Assembly (NCBI GenBank): GCA_913774715.1
Contig: CAJYHS010000041.1
Span: forward strand, 17,477-81,476
Length of the DNA stretch: 64,000 nucleotides
Reading direction: 5' to 3'
Source of the DNA: an uncultured Siphonobacter sp.
GTDB taxonomy: Bacteria; Bacteroidota; Bacteroidia; Cytophagales; Spirosomataceae
The position numbers and the translations under genes are program-made. The notes beneath the pieces are model-generated. The model searched no databases. It was not told where the DNA came from and was given only the letters and a program-made list of their open reading frames with translations. Position 1 is the stretch's first letter. The number at the start of each line of letters is the position of its first letter. Positions 17,805-27,460 of this stretch are shown piece by piece.

Positions 17805-19397
17805 TTACTTTGCCAGCTTCGAATGTTGACGGCCGTAGCTAAAGTAAATCACCAGTCCAATAATCAGCCAGGCTACGAATGCTCCCCAGTTGAGGATGCC
17901 CAATTCAGTCATCAGGTACAGGTTCGTAAGAATACCTAAAACGGGAAGTAATGAAAAGTTATAACGATAACTCATCACGGAAAGCGTAGCGAAAACCAGC
18001 CAGAACACGAATAAGAGCGGTTTTTCTTCCATCGCCATTACATAATGATCGGAATAAATCGCAAAAGCCATAGCAATGACAAAACCAATTCCTACAATGT
18101 ATTTTCCATTGACATAAGGTACCCGAAACTTAGAGTAACTACTCAGGCCCTGGTAGTCCATATACAAAACGCCGCCGCAAACCAGAATGAACGCGAAAAA
18201 CGTACCTACGCTGGTCAGGTCGATGAAGAAACCCATATCGAAGAACATGGAAGGAACCGCTACCACAATTCCGGTAACAATGGTAGCGAACGATGGCGTA
18301 TGAAATTTAGGGTGAATTTTGGAGAACATCGGCCATAACAGACCGTCACGACTCATCGTCATCCAGATACGCGGCTGACCCAACTGATACACCAGCAAGG
18401 CACTGGTAATGGCAATAACAGCCGATACCGAAATAACTCCGGCGATGAAATCGAACCCTACTTTATGGAATACATACGCTAGTGGATCATCAACGTTTAA
18501 CTCTTTATAATGCACCATTCCCGTTAATACCAGCGTAATTAATACGTACATGATTGTACAGATAATCAGGCAGTAAATCATGGCCCTAGGCATGTCGCGT
18601 TGGGGGTTTTTACATTCTTCAGCGGTAGTCGAAATCGAGTCAAAACCAATAAAGGCAAAGAAAACGGCCGCTACGCCACTAAGTACGCCACTTACTCCAT
18701 TCGGGGCAAAAGGTGACCAGTTTTCAGGTTTTACGTAAAAAGCACCTGCCCCAATCACTAACAGAATTACGGCCATTTTCAAGGCTACGAGCATATTACT
18801 CACGTTCTTGGATTCCTTGATGCCGATGTACACCAGAGCCGTTACTGATACTGTAATCAGACCAGCGGGAAGATCCAGAATCAGTTTAATACCACCAATC
18901 GTGGGGGCAGAGGCCTGAGCCGCCTCGCTGGCAGAAAAGGGATTGGACGTTAACCAGTCGGGGATATGAATACCGAAGCCCACCAGCATGGAGGAGAAGT
19001 ATTCCGACCAGGAAATGGCTACTACCATGTTGGATACCGCGTATTCCAGGATCAGGGCCCAGCCGATAATCCAGGCGAAAATCTCACCGAATGACACGTA
19101 TGCATAGGTATACGCACTACCCGAAACCGGAACCGTAGACGCAAACTGAGCGTAACTCAGAGCCGTAAAGACGCAGGCAATAGCCGTAAATACGAAGAGT
19201 AAGGAGACCGCAGGACCGCCGTCAAAACTAGCCCGGCCGATGGTACTGAAAATCCCGGCACCGATAATGGCCGCAATACCCAGTGAAGTTAAATCCCGAA
19301 CGCCAAGGATTTTGGTCAAGCCATGCGACTCGCCCGTGGCGTCGTTAGAAAGAACTTGTTGAATTGATTTTTTACGAAAAAGGGAGTCGTTGGCCAC
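17805..19397 (-). CDS. APC-family amino-acid permease
   Basis: 530-residue inner-membrane transporter with about 12-14 hydrophobic segments. The APC first-helix motif GIAAIIGAGIFSTIG (about residues 39-53) binds the amino-acid backbone. SALSYAQFASTVPVSGSAYT-like sequence (about 80-100) and FFAFIGFDSISTTAEECKNPQRDMP (split across about 243-267) are typical of the cationic amino-acid transporter/YfnA group. The ATG giving MANDSLFRKKSIQQ fits the family's short cytoplasmic N-terminus. It precedes the exported RidA gene. Substrate specificity cannot be set from sequence alone. Confidence 0.92.
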   Translation of the reverse strand: MANDSLFRKKSIQQVLSNDATGESHGLTKILGVRDLTSLGIAAIIGAGIFSTIGRASFDGGPAVSLLFVFTAIACVFTALSYAQFASTVPVSGSAYTYAYVSFGEIFAWIIGWALILEYAVSNMVVAISWSEYFSSMLVGFGIHIPDWLTSNPFSASEAAQASAPTIGGIKLILDLPAGLITVSVTALVYIGIKESKNVSNMLVALKMAVILLVIGAGAFYVKPENWSPFAPNGVSGVLSGVAAVFFAFIGFDSISTTAEECKNPQRDMPRAMIYCLIICTIMYVLITLVLTGMVHYKELNVDDPLAYVFHKVGFDFIAGVISVSAVIAITSALLVYQLGQPRIWMTMSRDGLLWPMFSKIHPKFHTPSFATIVTGIVVAVPSMFFDMGFFIDLTSVGTFFAFILVCGGVLYMDYQGLSSYSKFRVPYVNGKYIVGIGFVIAMAFAIYSDHYVMAMEEKPLLFVFWLVFATLSVMSYRYNFSLLPVLGILTNLYLMTELGILNWGAFVAWLIIGLVIYFSYGRQHSKLAK

Positions 19398-19686
19398 GGC
19401 TGCTAAATGTGTTTCGTGATAAGGTATATGGGAGCACTCGACTGATTCAATGTTTTAGGGTCTAAAAATGAACCTATTCTTTCCAGAAAAAGTAGAAATC
19501 TGCTCGCGACGAAGTGAATATTCAGGTAAAAATAGGTAATCTCGTTAAGCATTCAAGGATGAAAGTCGACGAAATGCGGGGATATAGGGAATTGTAGAAA
19601 GATTATATCAGTTTTTCCGGGCTTCGCGTTTTACTTTGTGTCCATATTTGATTTAGAGAACATTTCATTCATCAGAGCCCTCTCGC

Positions 19687-20394
19687 GTGTCTATCCTTGT
19701 CAAAGACCTTACCAAAATATACGGTTCTCAAAAAGCCGTGGATCAGCTTAGTTTTGAAGTAAAGCCCGGCGAAATCGTCGGCTTTCTGGGACCTAACGGA
19801 GCCGGGAAATCCACAACCATGAAAATAGCAACGGGTTATCTGCATCCCACCAGTGGAACCGTGGAAGTGGCGGGCTATGACGTTACGCAGCATTCCATGG
19901 ACGTTCGGAAGCATTTGGGATACCTGCCCGAGCATAATCCGCTGTACCTGGATATGTACGTAAAAGAGTTTCTGCGGTTTGTTGGCGAAATGTACGGATT
20001 GAAAGGAGAGGTACTGACGCACCAGGTAAAAGATGTAATTGAGCAGGTAGGCCTGGGGCAGGAGCAGCATAAACGCATCGGGCAGCTCTCGAAAGGCTAT
20101 CGACAACGGGTAGGGCTGGCTCAGGCTCTGGTACATAATCCGCAGGTATTAATTCTGGATGAACCCACAACGGGATTGGATCCGAATCAGCTCGTTGAAA
20201 TTAGGTCAGTTATCAAGGCCATTGGTCGGGAAAAAACGGTATTGTTCTCGACGCATATCATGCAGGAAGTAGAAGCCATCTGCGACCGAGCCATTATTCT
20301 GAAACGTGGAAAACTCGTTGCCAATGACACGATCCAGTCCTTAACGCAGACGGGAAAACCCCTGGAAGCTTTGTTTAGGGATTTAACAGTTTAG
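19687..20394 (+). CDS. gldA: ABC transporter ATP-binding protein, GldA-like (gliding motility)
   Basis: 235-residue ABC ATPase with Walker A GFLGPNGAGKSTTMKIATGY (about residues 33-52), Q-loop region GYLPEHNPLYLDMYVKEFL, signature LSKGYRQRVGLAQ, Walker B VLILDEPTTGLDPNQ and switch His in FSTHIMQEVEAI. The YLPEHNPLYLDMYV block is characteristic of GldA, which with GldF and GldG forms an ABC transporter needed for gliding in flavobacteria. It is shorter than usual GldA proteins of about 300 residues, and gldF/gldG are not adjacent. It starts with GTG; MSILVKDLTKIYG fits the family. A general ABC-2 ATPase is the alternative. Confidence 0.8.
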   Translation: MSILVKDLTKIYGSQKAVDQLSFEVKPGEIVGFLGPNGAGKSTTMKIATGYLHPTSGTVEVAGYDVTQHSMDVRKHLGYLPEHNPLYLDMYVKEFLRFVGEMYGLKGEVLTHQVKDVIEQVGLGQEQHKRIGQLSKGYRQRVGLAQALVHNPQVLILDEPTTGLDPNQLVEIRSVIKAIGREKTVLFSTHIMQEVEAICDRAIILKRGKLVANDTIQSLTQTGKPLEALFRDLTV

Positions 20395-20415
20395 TACAAT
20401 ATTTATTTACTTTCC

Positions 20416-20451
20416 AAAAAGCCTTTCCTACAACATGAAAAGGCTTTTTTT
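20416..20451 (+). terminator. Terminator after gldA
   Basis: AAAAGCCTTT and AAAGGCTTTT pair around an 11-base loop and are followed by a T-tract. Confidence 0.85.
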
Positions 20452-20804
20452 ATTGGAAGATGCACAGGTGTGTAATTTATAAATTATGAAATAAAAAACG
20501 ATTTTTTAAAGTATATAAGTTAATATATGTATAATTTATAGTTTTAATTAACCTTAAAGTGTATTAAATTTATTATTTTGGATAATGATTTAATTTAAAA
20601 TTTTATATAAGTGTATGGTGTTATTTATTAATATATGTACTGTAGTATTGGGTTTAATATGGTTTAATTATAGGTAAAATACATATTTTGTAAAATATTA
20701 TTTGAAAATAGTATATGTTATTGTAATATTGGCTTAAGGTTCTGATGATATTTTCTTCAGGACTCCTTTCTTCCCGTTTATACTTAACCAAAATTATATA
20801 ACAA
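20452..20804 (+). promoter_or_regulatory. Very AT-rich intergenic region upstream of susC (pair 2)
   Basis: About 350 bases consisting almost wholly of A and T with many TAAT/ATATAT steps and no ORF. It lies between the gldA terminator and a leader ORF before susC. It is likely to be promoter/regulatory DNA that bends easily or is bound by nucleoid proteins; no specific operator could be picked out. Confidence 0.45.
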
Positions 20805-20837
20805 ATGAATACTACTTCACTGTCTCTTCCGAGTTAG
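20805..20837 (+). CDS. Possible 10-residue leader peptide before susC (pair 2)
   Basis: ATG at 20805 encodes MNTTSLSLPS and stops at TAG 20835-20837, about 100 bases before the susC start. A short ORF beginning ATGAAT also precedes susC of pair 3 (49101). Translation is unproven. Confidence 0.2.
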   Translation: MNTTSLSLPS

Positions 20838-20933
20838 GCTTCTCTTCTTTTTTGTTTTCAATTCCTGATTCTGCTTCTACTGCAAGAGGCGGACTGACTC
20901 CTTATTATCCACTTAAAACGAGTAGCATACACC

Positions 20934-23900
20934 ATGAAGAAACGTTTATCTTTTCTAGTATTTCTGCTGACGAGTTTCTGGCTGCACGTATCCGCTCAGG
21001 ATCGGCAGTTGACGGGGGTGGTTACCTCGACGGAAGATGGTCAGCCTTTACCCGGCGTTTCGATTTCGGTGAAGGGAACGGCTAAGGGAACCACGACGAA
21101 CGCAAACGGAGCCTATCAGATCAATGTTAGTGCCGGAAATGTTCTGGTCTTCAGTTACGTGGGCTTTATTACTAAGGAAATTACGCTGGGCAATGAAAGC
21201 GAGTTAAACATACCTCTGCAAATGAGTGCCAGCAGCTTGAGCGAAGTCGTAGTAACCGCTTTGGGGATTACGCGGGAAAAGAAAGCGTTAGGTTACTCGG
21301 TACAGGAAATTGGTGGAAAACAGTTAACTCAGGCCCGTGAAACAAATTTAGTGAATGCCCTCTCAGGAAAAATTGCCGGGGTTCAGGTAACCAATTCCAA
21401 CGGTGCTCCGGGAGCGTCGTCGCGGATGTTGATTCGCGGGGCCAACTCCATTGGCAGTAATAATCAGCCATTGTTCGTGGTGGACGGTGTGCCGATTGAT
21501 AACAGTAACTACGGTTCCGGCACGGGCGTGGACTACGGAAATGGTGCTGGTGCATTGAACCCGGACGATATCGAGTCGATGAGCGTCTTGAAAGGCCCCA
21601 GTGCGGCGGCATTATACGGTTCGCGGGGAGCCAATGGTGTAGTGCTTATTACCATGAAAAGTGGAAAAGGCACCAAGGGAATTGGCGTTTCGGTGAATTC
21701 AAATACCAGCTTCGATACGCCTTTTCGAATGCCCGAATGGCAAAACGAGTACGGTCAGGGAGCGAAAGGGCTGTTTAAATTCGTAGATGGTCGCGGAGCA
21801 GGCGTGAACGATGGCGTCGATGAGAGCTGGGGTCCACGCCTCGATGGTCGCCTGATCGAGCAGTTTGATTCGCCGGTGGTGAATGGCGTTCGTACGGCTA
21901 CGCCCTGGGTGGCTCATCCCGATAACGTCAAACAATTTTTTGAAACGGGTCGCACCTATACTAATAACGTATCTCTGACGGGAGCAAGCGATAAAGGGGA
22001 CTTTCGCCTTTCTCTGACCGATCTGAATCAGTCTGGTATTCTGCCTTTTACCGATTATAAACGTAAAACGATTTCCCTGAATGCGGGTTGGAATCTAACG
22101 CCGAAACTGAACATCCGGGCTACGGGTAACTACGTTAAAGACGGTAGTGATAACCGTACCAACTGGGGCTTGTATTACATCTGGTTTGGTCGGCAGGTCA
22201 ATATGGAAAGTCTGGAAAACTACACGGCCCCGGGCAGTATTTATCAGAATAACTGGAACTATAACTATTGGACGAACCCGTATTACCAGCTGGCCAATAG
22301 CAAGCGTCAGAACGAAAAAGATCGTTTGTATGGCAACATTGCAGCGACGTATAAATTCAATAACTGGCTTTCGCTGATGGCTCGTACCGGAACGGATTTT
22401 TACGCGGATCGCCGGAAAACTAAAAATGCCGCCCGGACTTCCAATCTGTTCGACAGTTATAACGAAGAGCAAATTTTCGTTCAGGAATCGAACTCTGACT
22501 TTCTGCTGAACGCGACGCATAAAATCAATGATTTTGACATTACGGCCAATATTGGTGGAAACCATCGCCGCAATTTCTACCAGCGGGATTATATGTCGGC
22601 TGCTGAACTGGCCATTCCCCGCGTCTGGAACATGGGTAACTCCCGTTTGCGTCCGGTAACGGAAAACTCCATCAGCGAGAAGGTCGTAAACAGTTTGTAT
22701 GCTTCGGCCAACATTGGTTTCCGGAATTACCTGTTCGTTGATATAACGGCTCGTAACGACTGGTCGAGTGCATTACCTGCCAATAATCGTTCGTATTTCT
22801 ATCCTTCGGCGGCCGTTAGTGCGGTACTTTCCGACATGTTCAATATGCAGTCAAGGGTACTTTCGTTTGCGAAGGTGCGGGCGGGTATCGCCCGGGTGGG
22901 TAATGATACCGATCCTTATAATCTGATGCAAACCTACGAATACGCCAATGCCTGGGGTAGTCTGGCTTCGCTGAAAGAAAGTAATGGCCTATTAAATGCT
23001 GAACTGAAGCCGGAGTTAACGAGCTCGTACGAAGTAGGAGCAGATCTGAAATTTTTCAATAATCGCCTCGGTCTGGATCTGACGTATTATGACAAACAAT
23101 CCTATAACCAGATTTTGAAAGTAGATGTGTCCAATGCAACGGGCTTCTCTTCCAAACTTCTGAACGCAGGGCGTTTACAAAACCGAGGCATTGAAATTCA
23201 GTTAACCGGAACCGCCGTGAAGACCAGTAGTTTTAAATGGGACGTGGCCCTGAACTGGGCTCGGAACCAGAACAAAGTGGTCGAATTAGCTCAGGGCTTA
23301 ACTACGTATACCTTAGGAACCGTTCGGGGTATGGGTGTAGAAGCCCGCGTAGGACAGCCGTATGGAACCTTCTTCGGACAAGGCTTTATGCGGGCTCCCG
23401 ATGGGCAGATTGTCTATGATCAAAGCGGTTACCCCGTGATTGACCCCGTTCGTCGGGTGCTGGGTAACTTCACGCCGAAGTGGATTGGTGGTTTACAGAA
23501 CACGTTTACTTACAAGAATCTCTCGCTCAGCACGCTGATTGACATGAAGCAGGGCGGCGATATTTTCTCACAAACCATCAATATTGGCCGGTACACGGGC
23601 GTACTGAAAGAAACGACCTTAGGCCGGGAAACGGGTATTGTCGGAGCGGGCGTGGTGAATGCAGGTACAGCGGCCAATCCCGAATACGTACCGAACACCA
23701 AGAACATTTCTTCCGAAGAATGGCACCACAAGTATTACCTGCTGACGAATAACGAAGAAACCATTTTCAACGGAAGCTACGTAAAGCTTCGCGAAGTACG
23801 TCTGACTTACGTGTTCCCCGGCAAAGTGTTCAAGCGGTTACCCTTCCGCGACATTACTCTTTCGGCCGTGGGCCGGAACCTGGCTTTGCTGCACAGTAAC

Positions 23901-24017
23901 ATTCCTCACATCGATCCTGAAACCAGCTATTATAACGATGGTAACCTTCAGGGAATCGAAAACGGTCAGATTCCTACCACTCGCTCCATTGGTTTTAACA
24001 TCAGCCTGAACTTGTAA
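20934..24017 (+). CDS. SusC/RagA-family TonB-linked outer-membrane transporter (pair 2)
   Basis: 1027 residues. Signal peptide MKKRLSFLVFLLTSFWLHVS-AQ, carboxypeptidase-like beta-sandwich (GVVTSTEDGQPLPGVSISVK), the motif LSEVVVTALGITREKKALGY, plug domain with LSGKIAGVQVTNSNGAPGAS and QPLFVVDGVPIDNSNYGSG, then a beta-barrel ending GFNISLNL. The LGIxxEKKxLGYSVQE block is shared with the pair 3 SusC (49285), so the two are closer to each other than to pair 1. A SusD-like gene follows 14 bases later. It imports an unknown ligand with TonB. Confidence 0.95.
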   Translation: MKKRLSFLVFLLTSFWLHVSAQDRQLTGVVTSTEDGQPLPGVSISVKGTAKGTTTNANGAYQINVSAGNVLVFSYVGFITKEITLGNESELNIPLQMSASSLSEVVVTALGITREKKALGYSVQEIGGKQLTQARETNLVNALSGKIAGVQVTNSNGAPGASSRMLIRGANSIGSNNQPLFVVDGVPIDNSNYGSGTGVDYGNGAGALNPDDIESMSVLKGPSAAALYGSRGANGVVLITMKSGKGTKGIGVSVNSNTSFDTPFRMPEWQNEYGQGAKGLFKFVDGRGAGVNDGVDESWGPRLDGRLIEQFDSPVVNGVRTATPWVAHPDNVKQFFETGRTYTNNVSLTGASDKGDFRLSLTDLNQSGILPFTDYKRKTISLNAGWNLTPKLNIRATGNYVKDGSDNRTNWGLYYIWFGRQVNMESLENYTAPGSIYQNNWNYNYWTNPYYQLANSKRQNEKDRLYGNIAATYKFNNWLSLMARTGTDFYADRRKTKNAARTSNLFDSYNEEQIFVQESNSDFLLNATHKINDFDITANIGGNHRRNFYQRDYMSAAELAIPRVWNMGNSRLRPVTENSISEKVVNSLYASANIGFRNYLFVDITARNDWSSALPANNRSYFYPSAAVSAVLSDMFNMQSRVLSFAKVRAGIARVGNDTDPYNLMQTYEYANAWGSLASLKESNGLLNAELKPELTSSYEVGADLKFFNNRLGLDLTYYDKQSYNQILKVDVSNATGFSSKLLNAGRLQNRGIEIQLTGTAVKTSSFKWDVALNWARNQNKVVELAQGLTTYTLGTVRGMGVEARVGQPYGTFFGQGFMRAPDGQIVYDQSGYPVIDPVRRVLGNFTPKWIGGLQNTFTYKNLSLSTLIDMKQGGDIFSQTINIGRYTGVLKETTLGRETGIVGAGVVNAGTAANPEYVPNTKNISSEEWHHKYYLLTNNEETIFNGSYVKLREVRLTYVFPGKVFKRLPFRDITLSAVGRNLALLHSNIPHIDPETSYYNDGNLQGIENGQIPTTRSIGFNISLNL

Positions 24018-24031
24018 TCTTCCGAATACAC

Positions 24032-25492
24032 ATGAAGCGTAATTTCTATTCGTTCCGATATAAAGCCGTACTGGCGTTCGTGCTGGCGGGATTATCTGCC
24101 TGTACGGGTAAATTTGATGAAATTAATACCAACCCTAATAACCCGACAACGGCTTCAGCTGAGCTGTTTTTACCCCACGGCATTCAGACCGCTGTCGATG
24201 CCTATTGGGGTGGGTCTTTAGGCATGGATGTAGGTAACCTCGTACCGCAGCACTGGGCCCGGATTCAGTATACCGATGTGGATCAGTATACGACTTCCAA
24301 TGACGTGGCTAATGCGGGCTGGAGCAACTTCTACATCGAAGCCATCGCCGATTACCAGCGGATTAATAAAATTGCCCAGGAAACGGGTAATACGAACTAC
24401 CAGGCTGTAGCCACCATTCTTCGCAGCTGGGTTTTTACCTTACTAACGGATGTCTACGGCGATGTGCCATATTCGGATGCAGTGAAGGGAATGGAAGGCA
24501 TTCTTCAGCCGAAATACGATGCTCAGAAGGATATTTATGCGGCTTTGGTTGCAGAATTGAAAACGGCGGGAGAAATGATTGACGTGGCCGATAAATCGAA
24601 AGTCATTGCTGGTGATATTCTGTTTAACGGTGATCTGACGAAATGGAAAAAATTTGCGAATTCCCAAAGCTTACGGATTCTGAACCGAATGCTAGGCAAA
24701 GCCGATGCACCAATCAATGTCACTGCCGAAATCGAACGTATTCTGAAGGATCCGACGAAGTATCCGGTACTGGCTTCCAATGCGGATAACGTTCAGTTAG
24801 TCTATCTCAACGCGGCTCCCAGTAATAACCCCGTCAACGAGAATCGTAAAACGCGGGATGATCATCGGGTAAGTGCTACGCTGGTTGACAAATTGAAAGC
24901 ATTAGAAGACACACGACTAGCGATCTATGCTAATGCTCCGGCGGATGGCGGCGATTTTAAAGGCGTTCCGAATGGATTATCTGCCTCGGATGCGAATGCG
25001 TTAGGTTTGTCGAAAACCTCGAAAGTAGGAAATTACTTCGTAGCGTCTACGGCCCCCGGTGTTATTATGAGTTATGCTGAGCTATTATTTATCAAAGCCG
25101 AATTTGCGTATAAAGGCATTGCCGCGGCAGGTACAGCAGCGACCTTATATAGCGATGCCATCAAAGCCTCCCACGCTCAATATGGACTAACTGCTTCGGA
25201 CGCGTACCTGACGACTAATGCGTTTAAAAGCGGAGCAGCGGGCTATACCCAGTTAATGGAGCAGAAGTGGATTGCCTTATATGGTCAGGGCGTGGAAGCC
25301 TGGACGGAATACCGCCGGACGGGGATCCCCGTATTGACAGCTCCGGCCCTGAATACCAATGGAGGAGTGATTCCTACGCGATTACCTTATCCGGGATCGG
25401 AAGAATCGCTGAATTATAGCAACTTCAATGAGGCTCTGAAACGGCAGGGAGGGGCGAATGACAAAAAAATGAAGCTTTGGTTTGCTAAGTAA
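24032..25492 (+). CDS. SusD-like outer-membrane lipoprotein (SusD_like_2 type, pair 2)
   Basis: 486 residues with lipobox LSAC (Cys24). FDEINTNPNNPTTASAELFL, QHWARIQYTDVDQYTTS, SWVFTLLTDVYGDVPYSDAV and the C-terminal QKWIALYGQGVEAWTEYRRT are the marks of the SusD_like_2 group rather than classical RagB/SusD. It should sit on the outer-membrane surface as the lid of the adjacent SusC. The closely similar protein at 52520 shares these blocks. No enzyme gene follows; a bidirectional terminator separates it from panC. Confidence 0.93.
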   Translation: MKRNFYSFRYKAVLAFVLAGLSACTGKFDEINTNPNNPTTASAELFLPHGIQTAVDAYWGGSLGMDVGNLVPQHWARIQYTDVDQYTTSNDVANAGWSNFYIEAIADYQRINKIAQETGNTNYQAVATILRSWVFTLLTDVYGDVPYSDAVKGMEGILQPKYDAQKDIYAALVAELKTAGEMIDVADKSKVIAGDILFNGDLTKWKKFANSQSLRILNRMLGKADAPINVTAEIERILKDPTKYPVLASNADNVQLVYLNAAPSNNPVNENRKTRDDHRVSATLVDKLKALEDTRLAIYANAPADGGDFKGVPNGLSASDANALGLSKTSKVGNYFVASTAPGVIMSYAELLFIKAEFAYKGIAAAGTAATLYSDAIKASHAQYGLTASDAYLTTNAFKSGAAGYTQLMEQKWIALYGQGVEAWTEYRRTGIPVLTAPALNTNGGVIPTRLPYPGSEESLNYSNFNEALKRQGGANDKKMKLWFAK

Positions 25493-25531
25493 TCATTTGA
25501 AAGGTAACTAAAGTAATTCTGATTGTTGAAC

Positions 25532-25564
25532 CTCGAAGCCCGGCCAGTATGGTCGGGCTTCGAG
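25532..25564. terminator. Terminator between convergent susD-like and panC genes
   Basis: CTCGAAGCCCG and CGGGCTTCGAG form a perfect 11-base stem. It lies 40 bases after susD and 4 bases beyond the panC stop, and could serve both directions. Confidence 0.7.
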
Positions 25565-25567
25565 TAT

Positions 25568-26407
25568 TTAAACGTTTAGTAATACATTATCAATCAGTCG
25601 AACCTTTCCTAAATGGGCCGCCAGACACAAAGCAGCGGCCTGACCGGCTTCATATTCTTCCAGCGGAAGCAGATTTTCAGTATCCGCAATTTCAAAATAT
25701 TCCAGACTAAAGGCTGATTGACCCGCAAAGGCATTCAGTAACTCCGCTTTGACCTGTGGTACGGTTAAACCCGCTTCTAAAGCAGCTTTCGCTTTCTGTA
25801 ACTCGGCCTGAATAAAGGGAGCCAAAGCTCTTTCTTCGTCCGTCAGGTTACGGTTGCGGGAAGACATGGCCAATCCGTCGGCTTCCCGAACGGTAGGAGC
25901 AATGATTAACTCAATCGGAAAACTCAGGTCGTTAATCAGTCGCCGAACGATGAGGCATTGCTGCAAATCCTTCTGACCGAAATACGCCCGGGTAGGTTGT
26001 ACTAAATGGAATAGCTTGGAAACGACAATACCCACGCCATTGAAGTGACCGGGGCGAAAGGCCCCTTCCAGTACTCGTTCCAGCGGACCAAAGTCAAAAG
26101 TCATAACTGGAGCGGAGGGATACATTTCCTCGGCTGAGGGAGCGAAAATGACATCGCATCCGGCGGCTTCCAGCAAGGCAGAATCCTGCTCCAGAGTGCG
26201 GGGGTAACGGGCTAAATCGTCAGCGTTATTAAACTGAATGGGGTTTACAAAAATGCTACAAACCACCCGTTCATTTTCCGCCCGGGCTTTTCGGATTAAT
26301 TGTAAATGTCCTTCGTGTAGAGCTCCCATGGTGGGCACAAATCCGATGGATTGGGGCTGCTGGGCGAGAAAGGAACGTAACTCGGCAATAGTAGTAAAGA
26401 GATGCAT
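25568..26407 (-). CDS. panC: Pantothenate synthetase PanC
   Basis: 279 residues, the usual size. It joins pantoate and beta-alanine using ATP. FVPTMGALHEGHLQLIRKA contains the nucleotidyltransferase HxGH-type motif; FVNPIQFNNADDL, RPGHFNGVGIVVSKLFHL, RAYFGQKDLQQ and GLAMSSRNRNLT are family signatures. The ATG at 26407 was preferred to a TTG three codons upstream. It is divergent from the starch-synthase-like gene at 26624, an arrangement I recall as common in Bacteroidota. panD at 14021 supplies beta-alanine. Confidence 0.96.
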   Translation of the reverse strand: MHLFTTIAELRSFLAQQPQSIGFVPTMGALHEGHLQLIRKARAENERVVCSIFVNPIQFNNADDLARYPRTLEQDSALLEAAGCDVIFAPSAEEMYPSAPVMTFDFGPLERVLEGAFRPGHFNGVGIVVSKLFHLVQPTRAYFGQKDLQQCLIVRRLINDLSFPIELIIAPTVREADGLAMSSRNRNLTDEERALAPFIQAELQKAKAALEAGLTVPQVKAELLNAFAGQSAFSLEYFEIADTENLLPLEEYEAGQAAALCLAAHLGKVRLIDNVLLNV

Positions 26408-26566
26408 GGACTGCAATAAATTTCAAAAGTGCGTATGCCTGAAGTCCTGAGAGTCAGGTTTAATGAAGAAGTGAACTCATGAACAGGGTACAAAAGTTCA
26501 GCTCGTCAAAAACTTGCAAGTATAGTTTTTTCTAAATTAATTCATGGATTTTAGGCGTTTTTTTTA

Positions 26567-26574
26567 TATTTTTG
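26567..26574 (+). promoter_or_regulatory. Candidate -7 promoter element of the starch-synthase-like gene
   Basis: TATTTTTG fits the Bacteroidota -7 consensus TAnnTTTG and lies 50 bases before the start codon. The -33 TTG element is not clear. Confidence 0.45.
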
Positions 26575-26623
26575 CAAGCGAATTTGGAATATCCTTACCC
26601 ATTTCGTAAACTCTTGAAGCCCC

Positions 26624-27433
26624 ATGAGTAAACTCCGGATTTTGTACGTTGCCAGTGAGATCAATCCCTTTCTTCAAATCACAGACGTTGCCGAATACGT
26701 GCGAAAACTTCCCCAGGCTATGCAGGAGCGGGGTATGGAAATCCGAATACTGGTTCCCCGTTTTGGACTGATCAATGAGCGTAAAAATCGCCTCCATGAA
26801 GTCGTTCGTCTCTCCGGAATCAATATTTCGGTAGGCGACGATGAGAAACCACTGGTGATCAAAGTAGCGTCCGTACCAAGTGCCAAGTTGCAGGTCTACT
26901 TTATTGACAACGAAGACTATTTCCACCGGAAATCAGTGTTCTTCGATAAAGATGAGAAATTCTACGAAGATAACGACGAACGTGCCATTTTCTTTTGCAA
27001 AGGCGTCATTGAAACCGTTCGTAAATTAGGCTGGTCGCCCGATATCGTTCACTGTAACGACTGGATGACGGCTCTGATTCCATTATATCTGAAAACAACG
27101 TATCGTAAAGATCCGATGTTTAAAGATACCAAGTCAGTATTCTCGGTTTATAATAATTCATTCAATTATAAATTTACCGAAGAATTACTCGACAAAGTAA
27201 AAGCTCTCGACATTAATGACGATATGCTTTTAAGTCTTAGCTCTTTAGATTACGATGGCTTTATTAAAATCGGGGTTCAATACGCCGATGTAGTGATTAA
27301 AGCCGTTGAAGATTACAGCGAAAGCGTTAATCAAATTCTGAACGATATTCCTGATAAGAAGGTAGAATTACCCGAAGAGCAGGAAGAAATGTCGGACAAG
27401 TTTTATTCACTCTATACGGAGTTGATGAGCTAG
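26624..27433 (+). CDS. Glycogen/starch synthase catalytic-domain-like protein (single-domain GT5)
   Basis: 269 residues resembling only the N-terminal half of GT5 glycogen synthase. ILYVASEINPFLQITDVAEY corresponds to the family opening, but the usual KxGG sugar-nucleotide loop is replaced. FIDNEDYFHRK, DERAIFFCKGVIETVRKLGW and DIVHCNDWMTALIPLYLKT match the synthase N-domain. The C-terminal GT-B domain that binds ADP-glucose is absent, replaced by an acidic tail (PEEQEEMSDKF). The protein is therefore unlikely to be a normal synthase and may be regulatory. Stop context and terminator are intact, so it does not look like a recent truncation. Confidence 0.82.
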   Translation: MSKLRILYVASEINPFLQITDVAEYVRKLPQAMQERGMEIRILVPRFGLINERKNRLHEVVRLSGINISVGDDEKPLVIKVASVPSAKLQVYFIDNEDYFHRKSVFFDKDEKFYEDNDERAIFFCKGVIETVRKLGWSPDIVHCNDWMTALIPLYLKTTYRKDPMFKDTKSVFSVYNNSFNYKFTEELLDKVKALDINDDMLLSLSSLDYDGFIKIGVQYADVVIKAVEDYSESVNQILNDIPDKKVELPEEQEEMSDKFYSLYTELMS

Positions 27434-27460
27434 CAAGAAGGGTTGATCTCCTATACAGGC

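Noticed and set aside
19672..20170. Several long antisense frames over gldA
   Set aside because: They overlap a clear ABC ATPase with all motifs, and show no recognisable domain.
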